Assembly (NCBI GenBank): GCA_025093555.1
Contig: JAIWNF010000021.1
Span: forward strand, 310,001-374,000
Direction of reading: 5' to 3'
DNA from: Circinella umbellata
Lineage: Eukaryota; Mucoromycota; Mucoromycetes; Mucorales; Lichtheimiaceae
DNA: 64,000 nucleotides
Below the pieces are notes generated by a model, which saw only the letters and a program-made list of their open reading frames with translations, was not told the DNA's origin and did not search any database. The translations under genes and the position numbers were made by a program. Below are positions 25,342 through 38,231 of the stretch, piece by piece (position 1 is the first letter of the stretch; each line of letters starts with the position of its first letter).

Positions 25342-26782
25342 ATGCGTACAATCGTTTGTATCAATGTTCTACGATTTTTTGTATTCTTTACGAGTGCACT
25401 TACCTTAACAACGCATGCTGCACAATGTGTTTTGTATAATATATATCAAAAGCAAGTATGTAAAATAATAATAACAGCTATATACTTTTTCCGTCTTTGG
25501 AATAAAAATATATAGAGTATGATGATCATTCAAACAACAATAAGACTTATGCACAGCTTTTAATATAATAGACATCCATAAATGATTGGTTTAAAGCTGG
25601 ACATTGGCAAGTAAGAAATATTATATATTTCCTTTGGATATGAATAAAAAAAATTAATAATGGATCGTTCCTCATTGAAGTTAATTGGTAAAAAAAAAAC
25701 AGTATTTGCTATGGTATATTTCATTATCAGTATCTGTGTTAAGTTCAGCAGCCATATGTATTCATGCAGGATGTTGTCGTCGTTCTCATATATTACGAGG
25801 TGATAAAACATTAAGTATCGTCAATATATTCATGTTAAGTGTAACCGTTTTATTGGTTACATTTTTGGGTGGTCAAGAACCTTGGACGGATGGTATTGTC
25901 GAATTTAAACAACCAGCAAAAGGATTCATACACTATTGTGGTATGCTCGATTCAGATCATGACGTTTTTTATCCACTACTTTATCATCGGTACGTTTTGT
26001 GTGTGGTGTGTATGTAGATTTTTCGGATACAAAAACAAAAAAAAATAGAGAGAGAGAAAGCTATAACGCATTTTCGTCATTTTTGTTTACATAGGTGCCT
26101 ATTGATTGATGCAACATGGATTGGTGCGTGTATAAGCTGCCTATTGTGGCTCGCACTATTACCATTCGCCATATTTGCTAAACCTGCCAAACGAGCATCA
26201 TCGGCTGGAAAATTACCTAAAGAAGAATCTAAATGGGATAAATTTACATACCAATCTCAACCACAACCACAATCTTCAGTATCCTATTCTTACCCACAAC
26301 AGTATAACTCATTTTTAACACGAGGATCATCTATATTGACAAATAATAACAACTACTCATCAACGACACCACTTACCCAACAGCAAACTTTACCTGAACC
26401 AACATTACCAAATATGTATCATTATGAATCACGTGTTATGTATGAACCCACTACTATAGCCGGGGATTATTATGGACGAAATTATTATGATTATGATTAT
26501 GATAGTAATCATGGTAATATTATGCCCCAGCGACAAGAACAAACGAATACCACACCATCTCTTGCTTATTATAACGATGACATTATAACTCCAACAACAC
26601 CTGCAAATAATCCTACACGTAGTAACACAACTAATACGATGGAGTATCAACAAACACATGATAATAGTGAAGCAAGAACACCAATGCCCCGTCAGGAATC
26701 TATAAGTTACCCGTTACCATTACAACAAAATCCTACATCTACTTCCGAAGGACCTTATCTTTACTATCCACAATATCATTAA
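25342..26782 (+). CDS. Four-span membrane protein with Tyr/Asn/Gln-rich cytoplasmic tail
   Basis: Four exons: 25342-25455, 25572-25610, 25703-25989 and 26095-26782, total 375 aa; all joins hold frame. Hydrophobic segments: about residues 7-30 (VLRFFVFFTSALTLTTHAA), 52-70 (YLLWYISLSVSVLSSAAI), 85-105 (LSIVNIFMLSVTVLLVTFLG) and 150-175 (IGACISCLLWLALLPFAIF). The topology resembles MARVEL/tetraspan proteins of the plasma membrane, but I cannot name the family. After KPAKRASS comes a 200-residue hydrophilic tail rich in Gln, Asn, Tyr, Pro and Thr with several PQQ and YY patches. The start exon is inferred: without exons 1 and 2 the first membrane span is lost, and the intron between them begins GTATGT and ends AATAG. 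Confidence 0.7.
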
Positions 26783-27072
26783 TGATATATTTATTTTAAT
26801 TTAGCTCATTATCATTACCGAATCATTCATTTGTCCATTTATCTTTTGTATATAGTTATCTCTCTACAAAAAAAAAATATAATACATATAGTTTGTACTA
26901 TTCAATGATAATTATTTATACTAAAACTGTATTCCAAAACGAGAAAGGCAATAATGGAAACGCTTATTTTTTTTTCTCATTCTCTCACTGTTTTTTTTTT
27001 TTTTTTCCTAAACTCATAATATTTTTCCTGTTCAACGAAAATAAAATAAAATAAAAAATAACGCAAAGCGGA

Positions 27073-28703
27073 ATGACAAATCCTTTCATTCGAGCATTGC
27101 TTCTTTTCCTTCCGAAATCCATCATGTCACCTTCCAGTAACTTTCAGGATGCTTCAACACAAGAAAATGATACTTTATCAAAGACAGAAAAAAAAGAACA
27201 AGAAGCTCAATTATTACTTGAGGTATATATAATTCAAATCCATCTTTGATCAACAGCTAATAATAAATGTCAAAAAAAGAAGCAGTAAAAAAAAAAAAAG
27301 GAAAAAAAAAATCTTCAGGATAAAAAGTTGAAAAAGAAACCTAAAAAACAAAAAACCACGCGTTATATTCTATTAGCGTAATCGCGATTTGACAGACCAG
27401 TTAGAAAAGTCTCTAAAAACGATTGCACGGTTACGTAGGCAAAGAAGGTAAGATCTACTTATTTTTTGATCTAAGAGAAAAAAAAAAAAGAAAGGCAAAA
27501 TAGAATGAAAAGAAAAAGGCTGCTTACATATAAAAATATAATTTCTAGCTCTTTACTTGATTCTATTGCAGAAACACATAAATCAAAAAATCCAACAGCA
27601 AGTGACGAAGATGATGATGATAGTAGTATATATGATGAAAATGATGATTTGGGAGAATTAAGTCCTGCTACACCAGAAGAAGATTCGCCTTCTGAAAAAG
27701 AATCAAGTAGTGAAGAAGAAACTTATATTGCTGTTGATGCATTAGGTATATAACAAAAAGGAAAAAAAAAACGGATATCTTTACAAATATCGACAGTAAA
27801 TTGATATATCCAATAAATTTACTTTTTATATAGGTCGTAAACGAAAGAGACCAGTAAATACACAAGCTATTAGTCGAAAAAGTCGATATCGTCTTATTGC
27901 CGTTCCAAAGGATGAAGCCGGTGATTATATTTTACCAGTACAACTCGGAACAATCAAATTAATTAGCCTTGGACAAATCTTAACAACACCACCGTCTTAC
28001 CATAATAACCGCTATATTTTTCCTGTGGGTTATAAAATTGAAAGGTAGAAATTGATAGTTTTATATGAACTTTGGTAGCCAAGCAAAAATCTTAATACAT
28101 TTATATTTATATCATTTAGAGTATATAAAAGCATGGTGAATCCAGATAATTTAGTGACATATACATGTGAAATTAAGCAAGGCCAATCTGCACCAAAGGT
28201 AAAAATATACGATGACATGGATGAGGGGTTGAATGGATTAAATATCCTTTATCAAAACTGACTTTTTTTTCTATTCTTTGTATTACATTTTAACCAAAAA
28301 AAAGTTCTGTATCACACCCGGAGATCAACCCGATAATTGTATTGAAAAAGATAATCCAACAGCAGCATGGTCGACTGTAATGAAAGAAGCTAATAAAGAA
28401 TCTCAGCGAACTCATTTCGCTGTATCCGGACCAGAGTATTTCGGCATGTCTCATCCTAATGTAACCAAAATGATTCAAGAATTACCAGGTGCTAATGAAT
28501 GCTTTATGTATCAATGGCGTTTCTTCGATGATTATGAAACCGTTGCACCTGGATCACCTAGTTCAAGAGGTGGTGGTTCGTTCCGTGGAAGAGGCAGTCA
28601 TAAAAGATCAGCAAGTCCAGTAGCTAATGGAGTATTGTCCACTCGAGGTCGTAGAGGGGGTGGCCCAAAACGGCAACGTGGTGGGGCAAAAAGATCATTA
28701 TAA
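27073..28703 (+). CDS. FYRN/FYRC-domain chromatin protein (TBRG1-like)
   Basis: FYRN and FYRC are paired Phe/Tyr-rich motifs of nuclear proteins such as MLL methyltransferases and TBRG1, forming a single folded module. Six exons: 27073-27222, 27377-27447, 27549-27745, 27834-28044, 28120-28198 and 28305-28703, giving 368 aa. Order: Glu/Lys N-terminus; a basic coiled coil (LEKSLKTIARLRRQRS); an acidic Asp/Glu/Ser stretch (about 85-135); basic RKRKRP (NLS-like); FYRN (LPVQLGTIKLISLGQIL then GYKIERVYKSMVNPDN); FYRC (GPEYFGMSHPNV, MIQELPGANECFMYQWRFF); and an Arg/Gly tail with RGG repeats. No catalytic SET domain is present, so a scaffold role is inferred. The domain identification is confident, the orthology to TBRG1 less so. 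Confidence 0.87.
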
Positions 28704-29639
28704 AAAAAAGTATTAATTTTTATGTTTCCCTTCTTTCCTTTCTCTAATCCCTTAACTCTCTTCAATTCTTTGTTTGATCCATGTTTTCCTTCTCTCTCTG
28801 CCATTTATTATCATTTCATAACCGCATGAAAAAAGTAATTAGTTTACCAGCTCATCATCCTATTATATATATATATCGCGTCATCACAAATCAATCATTC
28901 TTGTTATCATTAAAAAACTGAATATACACGCGTTTCTTGCTTTTTTTTTTCTTTGCATCCAAAAGATTTGTTCACTCACATAAAATATGCTCCCACTAGT
29001 TAAGCTACTCACATACACACGAAAACTTGCTCTCTTTTATGCAAAAGATGGCCATATCAAAGTCGTGAAAGTTATTCAAGAAAAAAGGGTGTAATTGATC
29101 ATAATATTTATACAAAGGCATTACTTTCATTGTGAAATAATACGTAAGTTTTTTTTTAAAAAAAAAAGGGAATGCTCGTCGACAAAACTTTCTCGCTACT
29201 GTTGTAATTGTCAAATGTTGTTGTGCGGTGACAGTTAAAAGCTTTCCGGAATAAATCTCAAACGCAGACAATAGGGTTGTATTTCTCCTATTATGTTTTT
29301 TTTTTCTGTTGGAAACAGTGCCTGTTCATCTGAAAGAAAAAAAAAAGAAAAGAACAGCCAAATAATGTCATTATCAAGATGTCTTTTTAACGCAATGAAT
29401 AATTTCTTTCTTTTATCTCTTCCTTCAATTTTAAACAAAATGTTCATATACAATATATTTTTCAGTTGTTGTTCTTTTTCCTAAACCATAAAAGAATTGA
29501 CTTTATTACTTTTTTTATTTATATATGCCAAAAAAATAAAAATTACCAAAATGGGAATGGTAAATTAAGTTTCCGACGGAGAAGGGGTGAAGCAAAGGGC
29601 CTTTAGCGAATCAAAGTTAACCCTCTTTCAAGCTCGATC
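28704..29639. other. Intergenic region upstream of RPS6
   Basis: About 0.94 kb, plus-strand genes on both sides. It has an AT microsatellite near 28862-28876 and T/A-runs. Just before the RPS6 ATG is a pyrimidine-rich CCCTCTTTC, consistent with the leader of a ribosomal-protein mRNA. No gene is visible. Confidence 0.55.
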
Positions 29640-30689
29640 ATGAAGGTACGTACAGTGCCTATAGAGCCATAAAAAAAGAGAGAAACGAAAATAAAGAATA
29701 GATGAAAAGCGAAAATCAACAATAAAAATCGACGGATGGATTGATACGACCAACGGATGGATGGATTCAATTTACCAACACAAACGATGATTACTTTTTT
29801 TTTATTATATTATAGTTGAACATTGCTAACCCGGCCACCGGCTGCCAAAAGCTGATTGAAATCGATGATGAGCGTCGTCTGTAAGTATTTTTTCTTCTCA
29901 ACAACAACACATGCACCTATTATTCCTTAGCAACGACGAGAAAATTCTATTTTATACGTTACCATGGAAAATTAATTAATTAATTAAACATAATTAATTA
30001 AATATTTATACACATCTGTATATTATTTTGTTAGTCGTGGTTTCTACGATAAGCGCATGGCTCAAGAAGTTCCTGGCGATTCCCTTGGTGATGAATTCAA
30101 GGGTTACGTTTTCCGCATTTCCGGTGGTAACGATAAGCAGGGTTTCCCCATGAAGCAAGGTGTTCTTTTGCCTCACCGTGTTCGCTTGTTGTTGAGCAAG
30201 GGCCACTCTTGCTATCGTCCTCGCCGTACTGGTGAACGTAAGCGCAAATCTGTTCGTGGTTGTATTGTTCAATCTGATTTGGCTGTCATGAACTTGGTTG
30301 TCATTAAGCAAGGTGAACAAGATATTCCCGGTTTGACCGACACTACTGTCCCCAAGCGTCTCGGTCCTAAGCGTGCCAACAACATTCGTAAATTCTTCAA
30401 CTTGGGCAAGGAAGATGATGTCCGTCAATATGTCATTCGTCGTACCATTCAACCTTCAAACCCTGAAAAGAAGCCTTATACCAAGGCTCCCAAGATTCAA
30501 CGTTTGGTTACTCCCGTTACCCTCCGTCGTCAACGCAAGAAGAAATTGGAGAAGCGTAAGCGTCTTGAACGTAAGACCGAAGCCGAAGCTGAATACAAAC
30601 AACTTTTGGCTAAGCGTGTTAAGGAAGCCAAGGACCGTAAGATCGAAAGACGTCGTACTTCTTCCATGCAAAAGTCGAGCTCTGCTTAA
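29640..30689 (+). CDS. RPS6: 40S ribosomal protein eS6
   Basis: Small-subunit protein and the classical target of TOR-dependent S6 kinase. Three exons: 29640-29645 (only ATG AAG), 29816-29880 and 30035-30689, total 726 nt or 241 aa. Reads [74 protein letters not shown] and a long Lys/Arg helix, ending [13 protein letters not shown], with the conserved RRxSS phosphorylation context at the C-terminus. Codon choice is more GC-rich at third positions than in neighbours (CGT, AAG, GTT, ACC), as expected for high expression. A 2-codon first exon is a frequent trait of fungal ribosomal-protein genes. Confidence 0.98.
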
Positions 30690-31037
30690 ATTTTAAAAAA
30701 TTATTATATATAAAAATCTATTTTTTACAAAAAAAAATTTATGCAATGTTCTTTTTTTTTTTTTGGTCCAACGAACATACACACTCACATATACACAAAA
30801 TAAAAAGCAACAATAACAACGACATCAAAAACGAGAATAACAACAATAAATGACGCATGATATATCGAGTTGAATTGAATTGGATTTTTATGCAAACGGT
30901 TTATTTTTAATTTGTGGATAAAGACGAAAAAGGAAGGAAGGATTGTTTATAAATATTTATGAATACGTGTGTGTGAAAATGTATATATGTGGAAGAGTGG
31001 TTTTGTGTGTATATTATAGGCGTGAGGAGTATGATTG
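30690..31037. other. Intergenic region between convergent RPS6 and NUP192
   Basis: 348 bp holding both 3' UTRs. Contains T12 and A-runs and a CA-rich patch (30775-30800). No gene is seen. Confidence 0.55.
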
Positions 31038-34000
31038 TTAAATTCTGTCTTCAATGATTTTTTTGATACGATCGCAAAGATTATGGATGGAATTTGATGA
31101 GGATTGCAACTGGGGTATACCCATATCCAATTCTTGTATCTTCTTTAGTATTGGTTCAAGCACAGTTGCAGATGTGGTTTTCAAATTACTTGCAACAGAA
31201 ATCGATGGTTGGAACATGGCTGTTTGATGAGATACTGCAAAGGTATCAGTCGAATAAAGGTCCAAAGGTTTAGTTGATGTTGTTGTTACTCCTGACTGCA
31301 TATAAAATTCGAGATGTCGCCATAATACTAATAAAATGTTTTCCAAAATAACTATATATATACAAATCATTCTTATTTAGCAACTGCCTCCCTGGCGACA
31401 CTATTTTTCTTCTTGGTTTGAAAATATTAATATTCTACTTACAGACAAGTTGTCTCATTTGTTTTGCTTTTCGTTTAGCACGTTTTTCAACTTGTGATAC
31501 CAGAACCTGTTGTTGTTGCGATGGGCTCAAATGGTCAAATTGGATACCGAGACCTTGGGGGAAAGCTGTTTCTGCAATTTCTCGTACTTCTTCAAATTTG
31601 AGTGACCCAACATTCTTCTCTTGTGAAAGTAAAATTTTATATTCGGCCGCACTGTTATGCAATGTATGCGCTGTTTGTCGTACACATGCTGCAAGTGTTG
31701 ATAAGGATGGAGTTTTTGTAGATACTATATAATATATATCAAAAAAGTGCGTAAGTATTACACTGTATAAAAGTAGATAATTATACAATTCCTTTTTTCT
31801 ACTTTGATTTACCTTTACGTAATGAAAGAATACCGTTATCATTTGCTGAAGTCAATGTATTACTAAAGACTGGCTTAAATACATTATTTCCTTGTACATC
31901 CGAAATAAATGCTGCATTTTGTGCATAGGCTGCTAAATTCATCTGGATCGCGAATACAAGCTCCTCTGCTTTTGCTGATAATGCAGATTGGCCACCATTA
32001 GCTATAAAATTATAAGCACCCATCCATCATACCCTATTAGTTTCCAGTCCAGAAATTCGTTATATATGCGAATCCATAGTTCAAAACAAAAAACCTTACC
32101 AAATACTTGTTTTCGTGCCATTTCTTTTTCTTCGTCTGTAACGGGTGTCACTTGTGATGCCAGTTTTTGTGGAATAAGATATTTTGCAATTAAATGAACC
32201 ATTGCTGTATGAAGCTGATTTAATCCTCGAGTAGCCAAGTCATCAAAGAATCCAGGTTGACCGCTTAAATGATAAAGAATCGATGTAACAAGCTTGAGTT
32301 GTGTAAGTGATGATACTGTTACTTGCTGTTGGTCATCCTTTAATATGTATAAAAGTGCTTCTTGCTGTTTTCGCGTCCAGCCTTCAACCTTTTTAATTCC
32401 ATTTGTTGATTATTAATACAAGTTTTAATTTATCCCCTCCCTTTTGTTATTAGGCCTGGAAAAAAAAAGTTACCTTGTCAACAATATTAACACGACCTAA
32501 ACTACAAAGCAATGTTGAGATCAGTTTAAGAACTGGCATTAATAATTGTTCATATCGTTCATTGGAATCGGACTTTCGATCTATAAGCACGTTTTCACAA
32601 TTAAAGTTAGTGTATATATATTTATTAGATAGACAAGACCAAAAGAAAGAAAACGTATACATACCATTAAGCAAAAGATTTTGTTCAGGTCGTGCGTTGA
32701 TAAACTGACAACGACTCAATACATCAACAACTCTGTTATCCACTAAAAGTTTAGAACCATCCTTAGACAAGGCGAGACGTAAGAAGAGTGCCATTTTAGC
32801 TTCATAAATATACATAGGAACCACAGGTGCTGTGTAAAAAAAACGATAACAGAGATTAGCTATGTAGATTCAAACCATCTAACGTCCAAAAGATACACAT
32901 GCAAACAGAGAGATAATCTTACCATCAGGTTGTTCCAAGATATTAAGTAACTCCACATCCTCTCGTCGAAGCATATCAATACTGTAACGTAAAAAGTTCT
33001 TTTTAACCATGAATGACAAGATGGATTCATTTTGCACTTGAACTGACAAAATGTATATAGCGTCCAATGCAACATAAGCCGTTGTCTTCCATACATTCAA
33101 TCCATCCGTAGCATCCGTACATAATAATTCTAAAAACTGTTCGTTCTTCCCAATGGTATCGATAAATCGTTTTTGAATATCATAATAGGGTCTATTTCTT
33201 GTTGTTGGATGGTTATTTTTGCCATGATCTACATAACGTAAGAAATTCACAAGAGCGGTATACATATCACCCCGAACAGCAATGGTTGAACCTTCTTCTT
33301 GAATACAGGCCAAAATACCATTGAAGATAAATCGTAGTTTTTCATCCGGAAGTCGTGTAAATTCGACACTTGCTGTCGGATTAGCTGAAAGTATCTCTTG
33401 TCGAAGTCTATCTTCGTAAAGTCTTGTCAACAATGTGAGGACCACTTCACTGAATCCTTTGAGTATCTCGCTATCCGTCTTTACGGCATTTTCCATCTTG
33501 GGTAATAACGTCTCCAACAAGTTATAAATTAACTTTTCTCGATCTTCATGGGGAAACAAATCGAAACATTCGGTCAATGTCACTTGAACCACCTGTTTCC
33601 AGGCACGTAAACAATGAAGTTTACCATTGGCAATTTCTCGTTCGTGATTTTCAGCCATTAACGTTGTTAAGATATATCCCATTTCATTTTCCAATTCAAC
33701 ACGATCTTGATCGCTAGAAAGCAAACCGGTTTGTCGCTTATTGTCTTGGTCTTGTCGTAAGATTTGATAGATAGCCCGAATATCATGGACATTACAGCCA
33801 CGTTCATTTTCAATTATAAATACATCAGGCTTGAAACCAGCAAAGTATTTGAGTTCGCGGTGAGTGGATTCCTTGAGAGAATCCTTCCAAATGAAATCCA
33901 ATGAGCTGACAATTTCCAGCATCTTGACAAGAGGTTGATCAAAACGGTCTGAACTAAACATCATGTTGGCTGGATCGTTATCGACATCCATCATCAACTC

Positions 34001-37000
34001 GTCACTGCTCATATTATTGGTGTTATTGGTTTGTTGGGTTGTATTATATAATAAATCCAAAAGTTTTCGTACGTCAGATCGTTGTCGGTTACCAGCCATA
34101 ATATGAAGTTCCAGGGCAACAGATTTCAAAAGCCAAGCTCGCTGATGTAATTGGGACAAAACGACAAAAAAGTCAGCTTCCATCGTGGTATCATCTGTAC
34201 AATATAATGTTCCAGGAAATTCCGGCTTATAAGTATCAGAATAGCTCTTGAATCGTGCAGGTAAAGCTTTCAAGTGGTTGTAAAAAAAATCCTCTGTGCT
34301 TCGTAAATAACGCATGGTGACGGATGATGTAGATACCTTTGCACAGAGAAGATAAATTAATTGATAACATTTTTCTGCCAATACTGGATGTGTTGCAATA
34401 AGATGTTCATCTGGTACTTCATCATCATTCATGTTGTGGTTGCTGTTCGTAACACCTCGATTCATCATTTCCAAAATAGTATGTAAGCAGATTCGAGTTG
34501 CTTCATCATTATATAATCCTTGCAAACTATTGCTTGATTGCCATGCAGGACCGGTGTAACCCAATAAGAAATTAGCTAGGGTAGGTGATGGTTTGTCCAA
34601 AGCCGAATTTTTTAATAATAGATCCACGATGGCCAATCGTACGGAAGACGACAATGTAGGTCTAAAGTCTGACTCGAAAGCATACTTATTTTCCAATGTA
34701 TTTGTTGCACGCCAAAATGGAATATTATTAATATCATATTCGTAATCTTCTGCTGTTGTCACTTCACTATCGTCAATACTAAGTCGCTCACTGAATCCAT
34801 GCAAAATGCGCGACTCATCTTTGCATCCCCGAAGTGCGTTGGTTAGTTTGACACCAATACCACCCATAGCTGATTGAATTCCGGTATTTCCTGAAGGCAG
34901 ATCACTATCTTGAGGTTCCAATGATAAGGCTTGAATAATCTTAGTGCTTAAATAGCAAATTTCTTCTTGATCATTACAGTTAACCAGCTGTGCAACTTGG
35001 ACAATGGTATTGACATTCACCAACATCAATTGACCAAATGGAGCGAGCGATGGAAGCGGAGGAAATGTATGATCTCCAAGTTTAAACTGAGAAGAAGCCA
35101 TTCGACTTGATAAACCGGTAATATTCGGGATCAGAAGGTTACAGAAAGAGTCTTGAAGTTCCAATACACGATGAATGATACGTAAACTTCGAACTACACA
35201 TTGAACGAAATAAGGTGATTTTTCTTTTTTGTACACGATGCCATTATAACTACTATCAAGAATCTTGAAAATAGCATTAGCAAATGCGTGGCCAGATAAA
35301 AGTCGAATGATCACAGTAAAACCAGGGTGTCCAAGGTACATGAGTAATAAAGGTTCGATCATAGACGCAGCAGATTGTCCAATACCACCTGGACGCTGTA
35401 ATGCTAAACTATAACTTGCTGCTTGACTTTGTGCTTTACGGTTGGTCACAGCCAAGACTTGACGAAGTTGTCGTAAATCAAATGAAAGAATACTGTTTTC
35501 GAATACCTTGAGACAAGCTTCGGCAAGTTCCCATCTAGCGCCAGGATACAAATATTCTTGAGAGTCCAAAGCGACGAAAATATGGTCGATAACCAAAGAG
35601 ATATAAGGCTCAGCACCAGGTGTTCGTTTACCCTTGCCTAATGTCCATGGTACAGATGAAATAATTGGTTGGAAACCACCAATCAATTCTTCACGACGTG
35701 GAATAGTATGAATGGCTGATCCCAAGAGCTTGACAACAGCAAGAGTTTCCTTGTAATCCTTGTTTGCACGTTCTAATGCCAATTCCTGTAAGAATGCTGG
35801 TTGCTTTGCTGGTGTATATTTTGCAACTTGATGTTGATCATTGTTCTGTAATAAACCAGATTGCTGTTGAGGTTGCAGTTGTTGTTGTTGTTGTTGTTGT
35901 TGCTGTGTGATAGCATTTTGAGATTGAGTGACAAATGAATCACTATGCTCCAATATATCCCATACTTGTTCTGAAATGGATCGTCCGATTGAGTTTTCAA
36001 CACCTCCACCCCATGGAGTACAAAATGCAGCCAGAACATTATAAAGAGCAGCACGTAAAGCAAACGTTGTGCGACTACCCAACATACCTACAATAGAATC
36101 AGGTGCACGTAATACACTGTCCATCCATAATGCTTGTCGTGCTTCTGATGAATATTGTACCACTTGTTGCACCAACATCAAAAATGTTCCAAGCAATTCT
36201 TCTTCATTTTCAGGTAGTGCAGGTGGAACTTCTTCTGTTGGTTTGCTTAGCAAAGGTGCATAAAATTGTAAAGCGGCAAAGATTTTCCCCCACGAATACA
36301 AGGTACTTGAATTGATATCGGTGCGATTCGTACCAGAATCCAGCTCTTTGAATGCTCTTGGTGCACATACATCACCCATAGAAATCGATGCCAAAAAGTT
36401 ATAAGTAGCACCCACAGTTCCCGATTGACGAATTTCCATTGACCATCTGATAAACTGATAAAGTCGGCTATCCGTTCGCACCCAGAATTTCCATCCACCG
36501 TTAATTCGTCCACGATAAACACTTGCCAACAAATCCATAAATTTTTCAAGATCACGGCACTTGTTTACATCATCCTCACCATTGGTGATAGCATTATTTC
36601 TTGATGATAACGAAGTTTGTACAGGTTGGCCAACATCTTCTTCCTTGTATTTCAACTTGCGCAAGATACCTTCGAAATGGAAAATAAAATCAGACGTCAA
36701 GTATTCAAATTCGCGAATAACAAACAGTTGGAAATCCAATCGAATATCAGCATTGAATTTTGTAAAGTCACCAGGATCAACCATGGTTGTATCCTTATCA
36801 TCGTATAACGAGGTCTTGAACAAGCTTCGATCAATATCAATACGTGCATTCTTTTGCTGGAAATACAACATATATTCATTCATAAACTCGAATGCTTTAC
36901 TATCAATGGCAGAATACACCAAGTCATCAAGTTTATCATCTAATTTAGCTGGCAATTTGGCTTCGATAGATCGATCTAATTGTACCGCATTGTAAAGAAA

Positions 37001-37401
37001 TAAAATCCATTGAAGCATGACAACCGACTTTAAAGCGGGAACTACCCATGACTTCTTGATCATACGATCATGAAACTTTTTCATAAAGTCGACATTGTTG
37101 TAAAGTGCTGAAGAATAATCATCACATTGACGATGATCCTTAGTTGAAAGTGTACCGACCAATGCCAATAATAAATAAGGAGTATCAATATCCCTCAAGT
37201 CAGATACCTGCAATGCATCGTCCAATAACAATACATCATCAGGGTTCAGCCAGAATGTGGATGCAATATGATATAATATTTGAGCTAATGCCAAACGTTC
37301 ATCTTGTAGGCGGTCTAATCGATCGTGAGTAATTTGTTCACCCAAACGTCCTGTTGCTACTGTTGTTCCCAACTCTTTTCCAGGTTGTGGTTGCTGTTGT
37401 A

Positions 37402-37432
<31 letters not shown>

Positions 37433-38231
37433 TTGTTGTTGTTGTTGATTTAACTGGAATGGTTGATTTGGTTGCTGGAATAAAGATGAGGCTGGTTTCT
37501 GTTGTAGTTGAGGTTGAGATTGCTGTGGTTGCTGCGGAATAGTTCCTGTTGTTTTTAATGCATTGTATGTTGCTGTCACTTTTTTGATCGTCTTTATGAT
37601 CTTTGCAGGAAAAGTACAATTAGTTCCTTCAGCCGACACGTTGGCATATACAAGATCAGCAGCAAATTGTTGGAATACACATTTAATATCGTCATTAGCT
37701 GATGCGTCCTTTATTGTCATTAAAATGGTTTCGAGACATGCAAGAATATAACCACGTTCTGTATGGTAGGCGTTAATAGCAGCATCGATTGTGGTGCTAT
37801 TTGAACGTGGTGCATCCTCTACACCTTTCAATAATAAAGCGGCTGCATTATGTTCGTTCAATCCAAGTTGATCTGACAAAAAAACCGTTTCTTTGATAAA
37901 CTCGTCATTGACCTTGTGGATTGTATGATTAATATTGGCGCGACCTAATTAAAAATTAAGGAAAATATTAAGAGTTGAAATGCTTTTATGAGATAATGGC
38001 AATAATAAAAGCCTTTTTCTCATTGCTTTTATAAAAGAATGTTATAAGGAATTTACCTTCTTGAAGTGTTTTACGGTCTTGAGCATTTTTAGGTTCATCG
38101 TCCAACAGATCAAGGAACAACTGTTTGTGTAGTTGTAAAAGATGTTGTAAAGTATTGGCGCTAGAAGTGGCAGTCGATAGTCGTGCCTGACATAAATGGT
38201 CAAAAAGTTCACGAGCTTCACCGATCTGCAT
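31038..38231 (-). CDS. NUP192: Inner-ring scaffold nucleoporin Nup192/Nup205
   Basis: Nup192 is a large alpha-solenoid of the inner ring of the nuclear pore. Eight exons: 38057-38231, 32923-37944 (5 kb), 32665-32829, 32474-32580, 32100-32388, 31813-32001, 31443-31724 and 31038-31327; total 6,519 nt, 2,172 aa, all joins in frame. Family signatures: LLLKGVEDAPRSNST, GYILACLETIL, LADERLALAQ-type DERLALAQILYHIA, KKSWVVPALKSVVMLQW, FIREFEYLTSDFI-like VIREFEYLTSDFI, KFWVRTDSRLYQFIRW, GSRTTFALRAALYNVLAAFC and GHPGFTVIIRLLSGHAFA. Two Gln-rich insertions, near residues 195-240 and about 730-755, make it longer than yeast (1,683 aa) or human (2,012 aa) relatives. The start at 38231 gives MQIGEARELFDHLCQARLST, matching the usual N-terminal helix. 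Confidence 0.95.

Noticed and set aside
37354..37619. Open frames opposite or shifted to the poly-Gln part of NUP192
   Set aside because: They arise from CAG/CAA repeats read in other frames.
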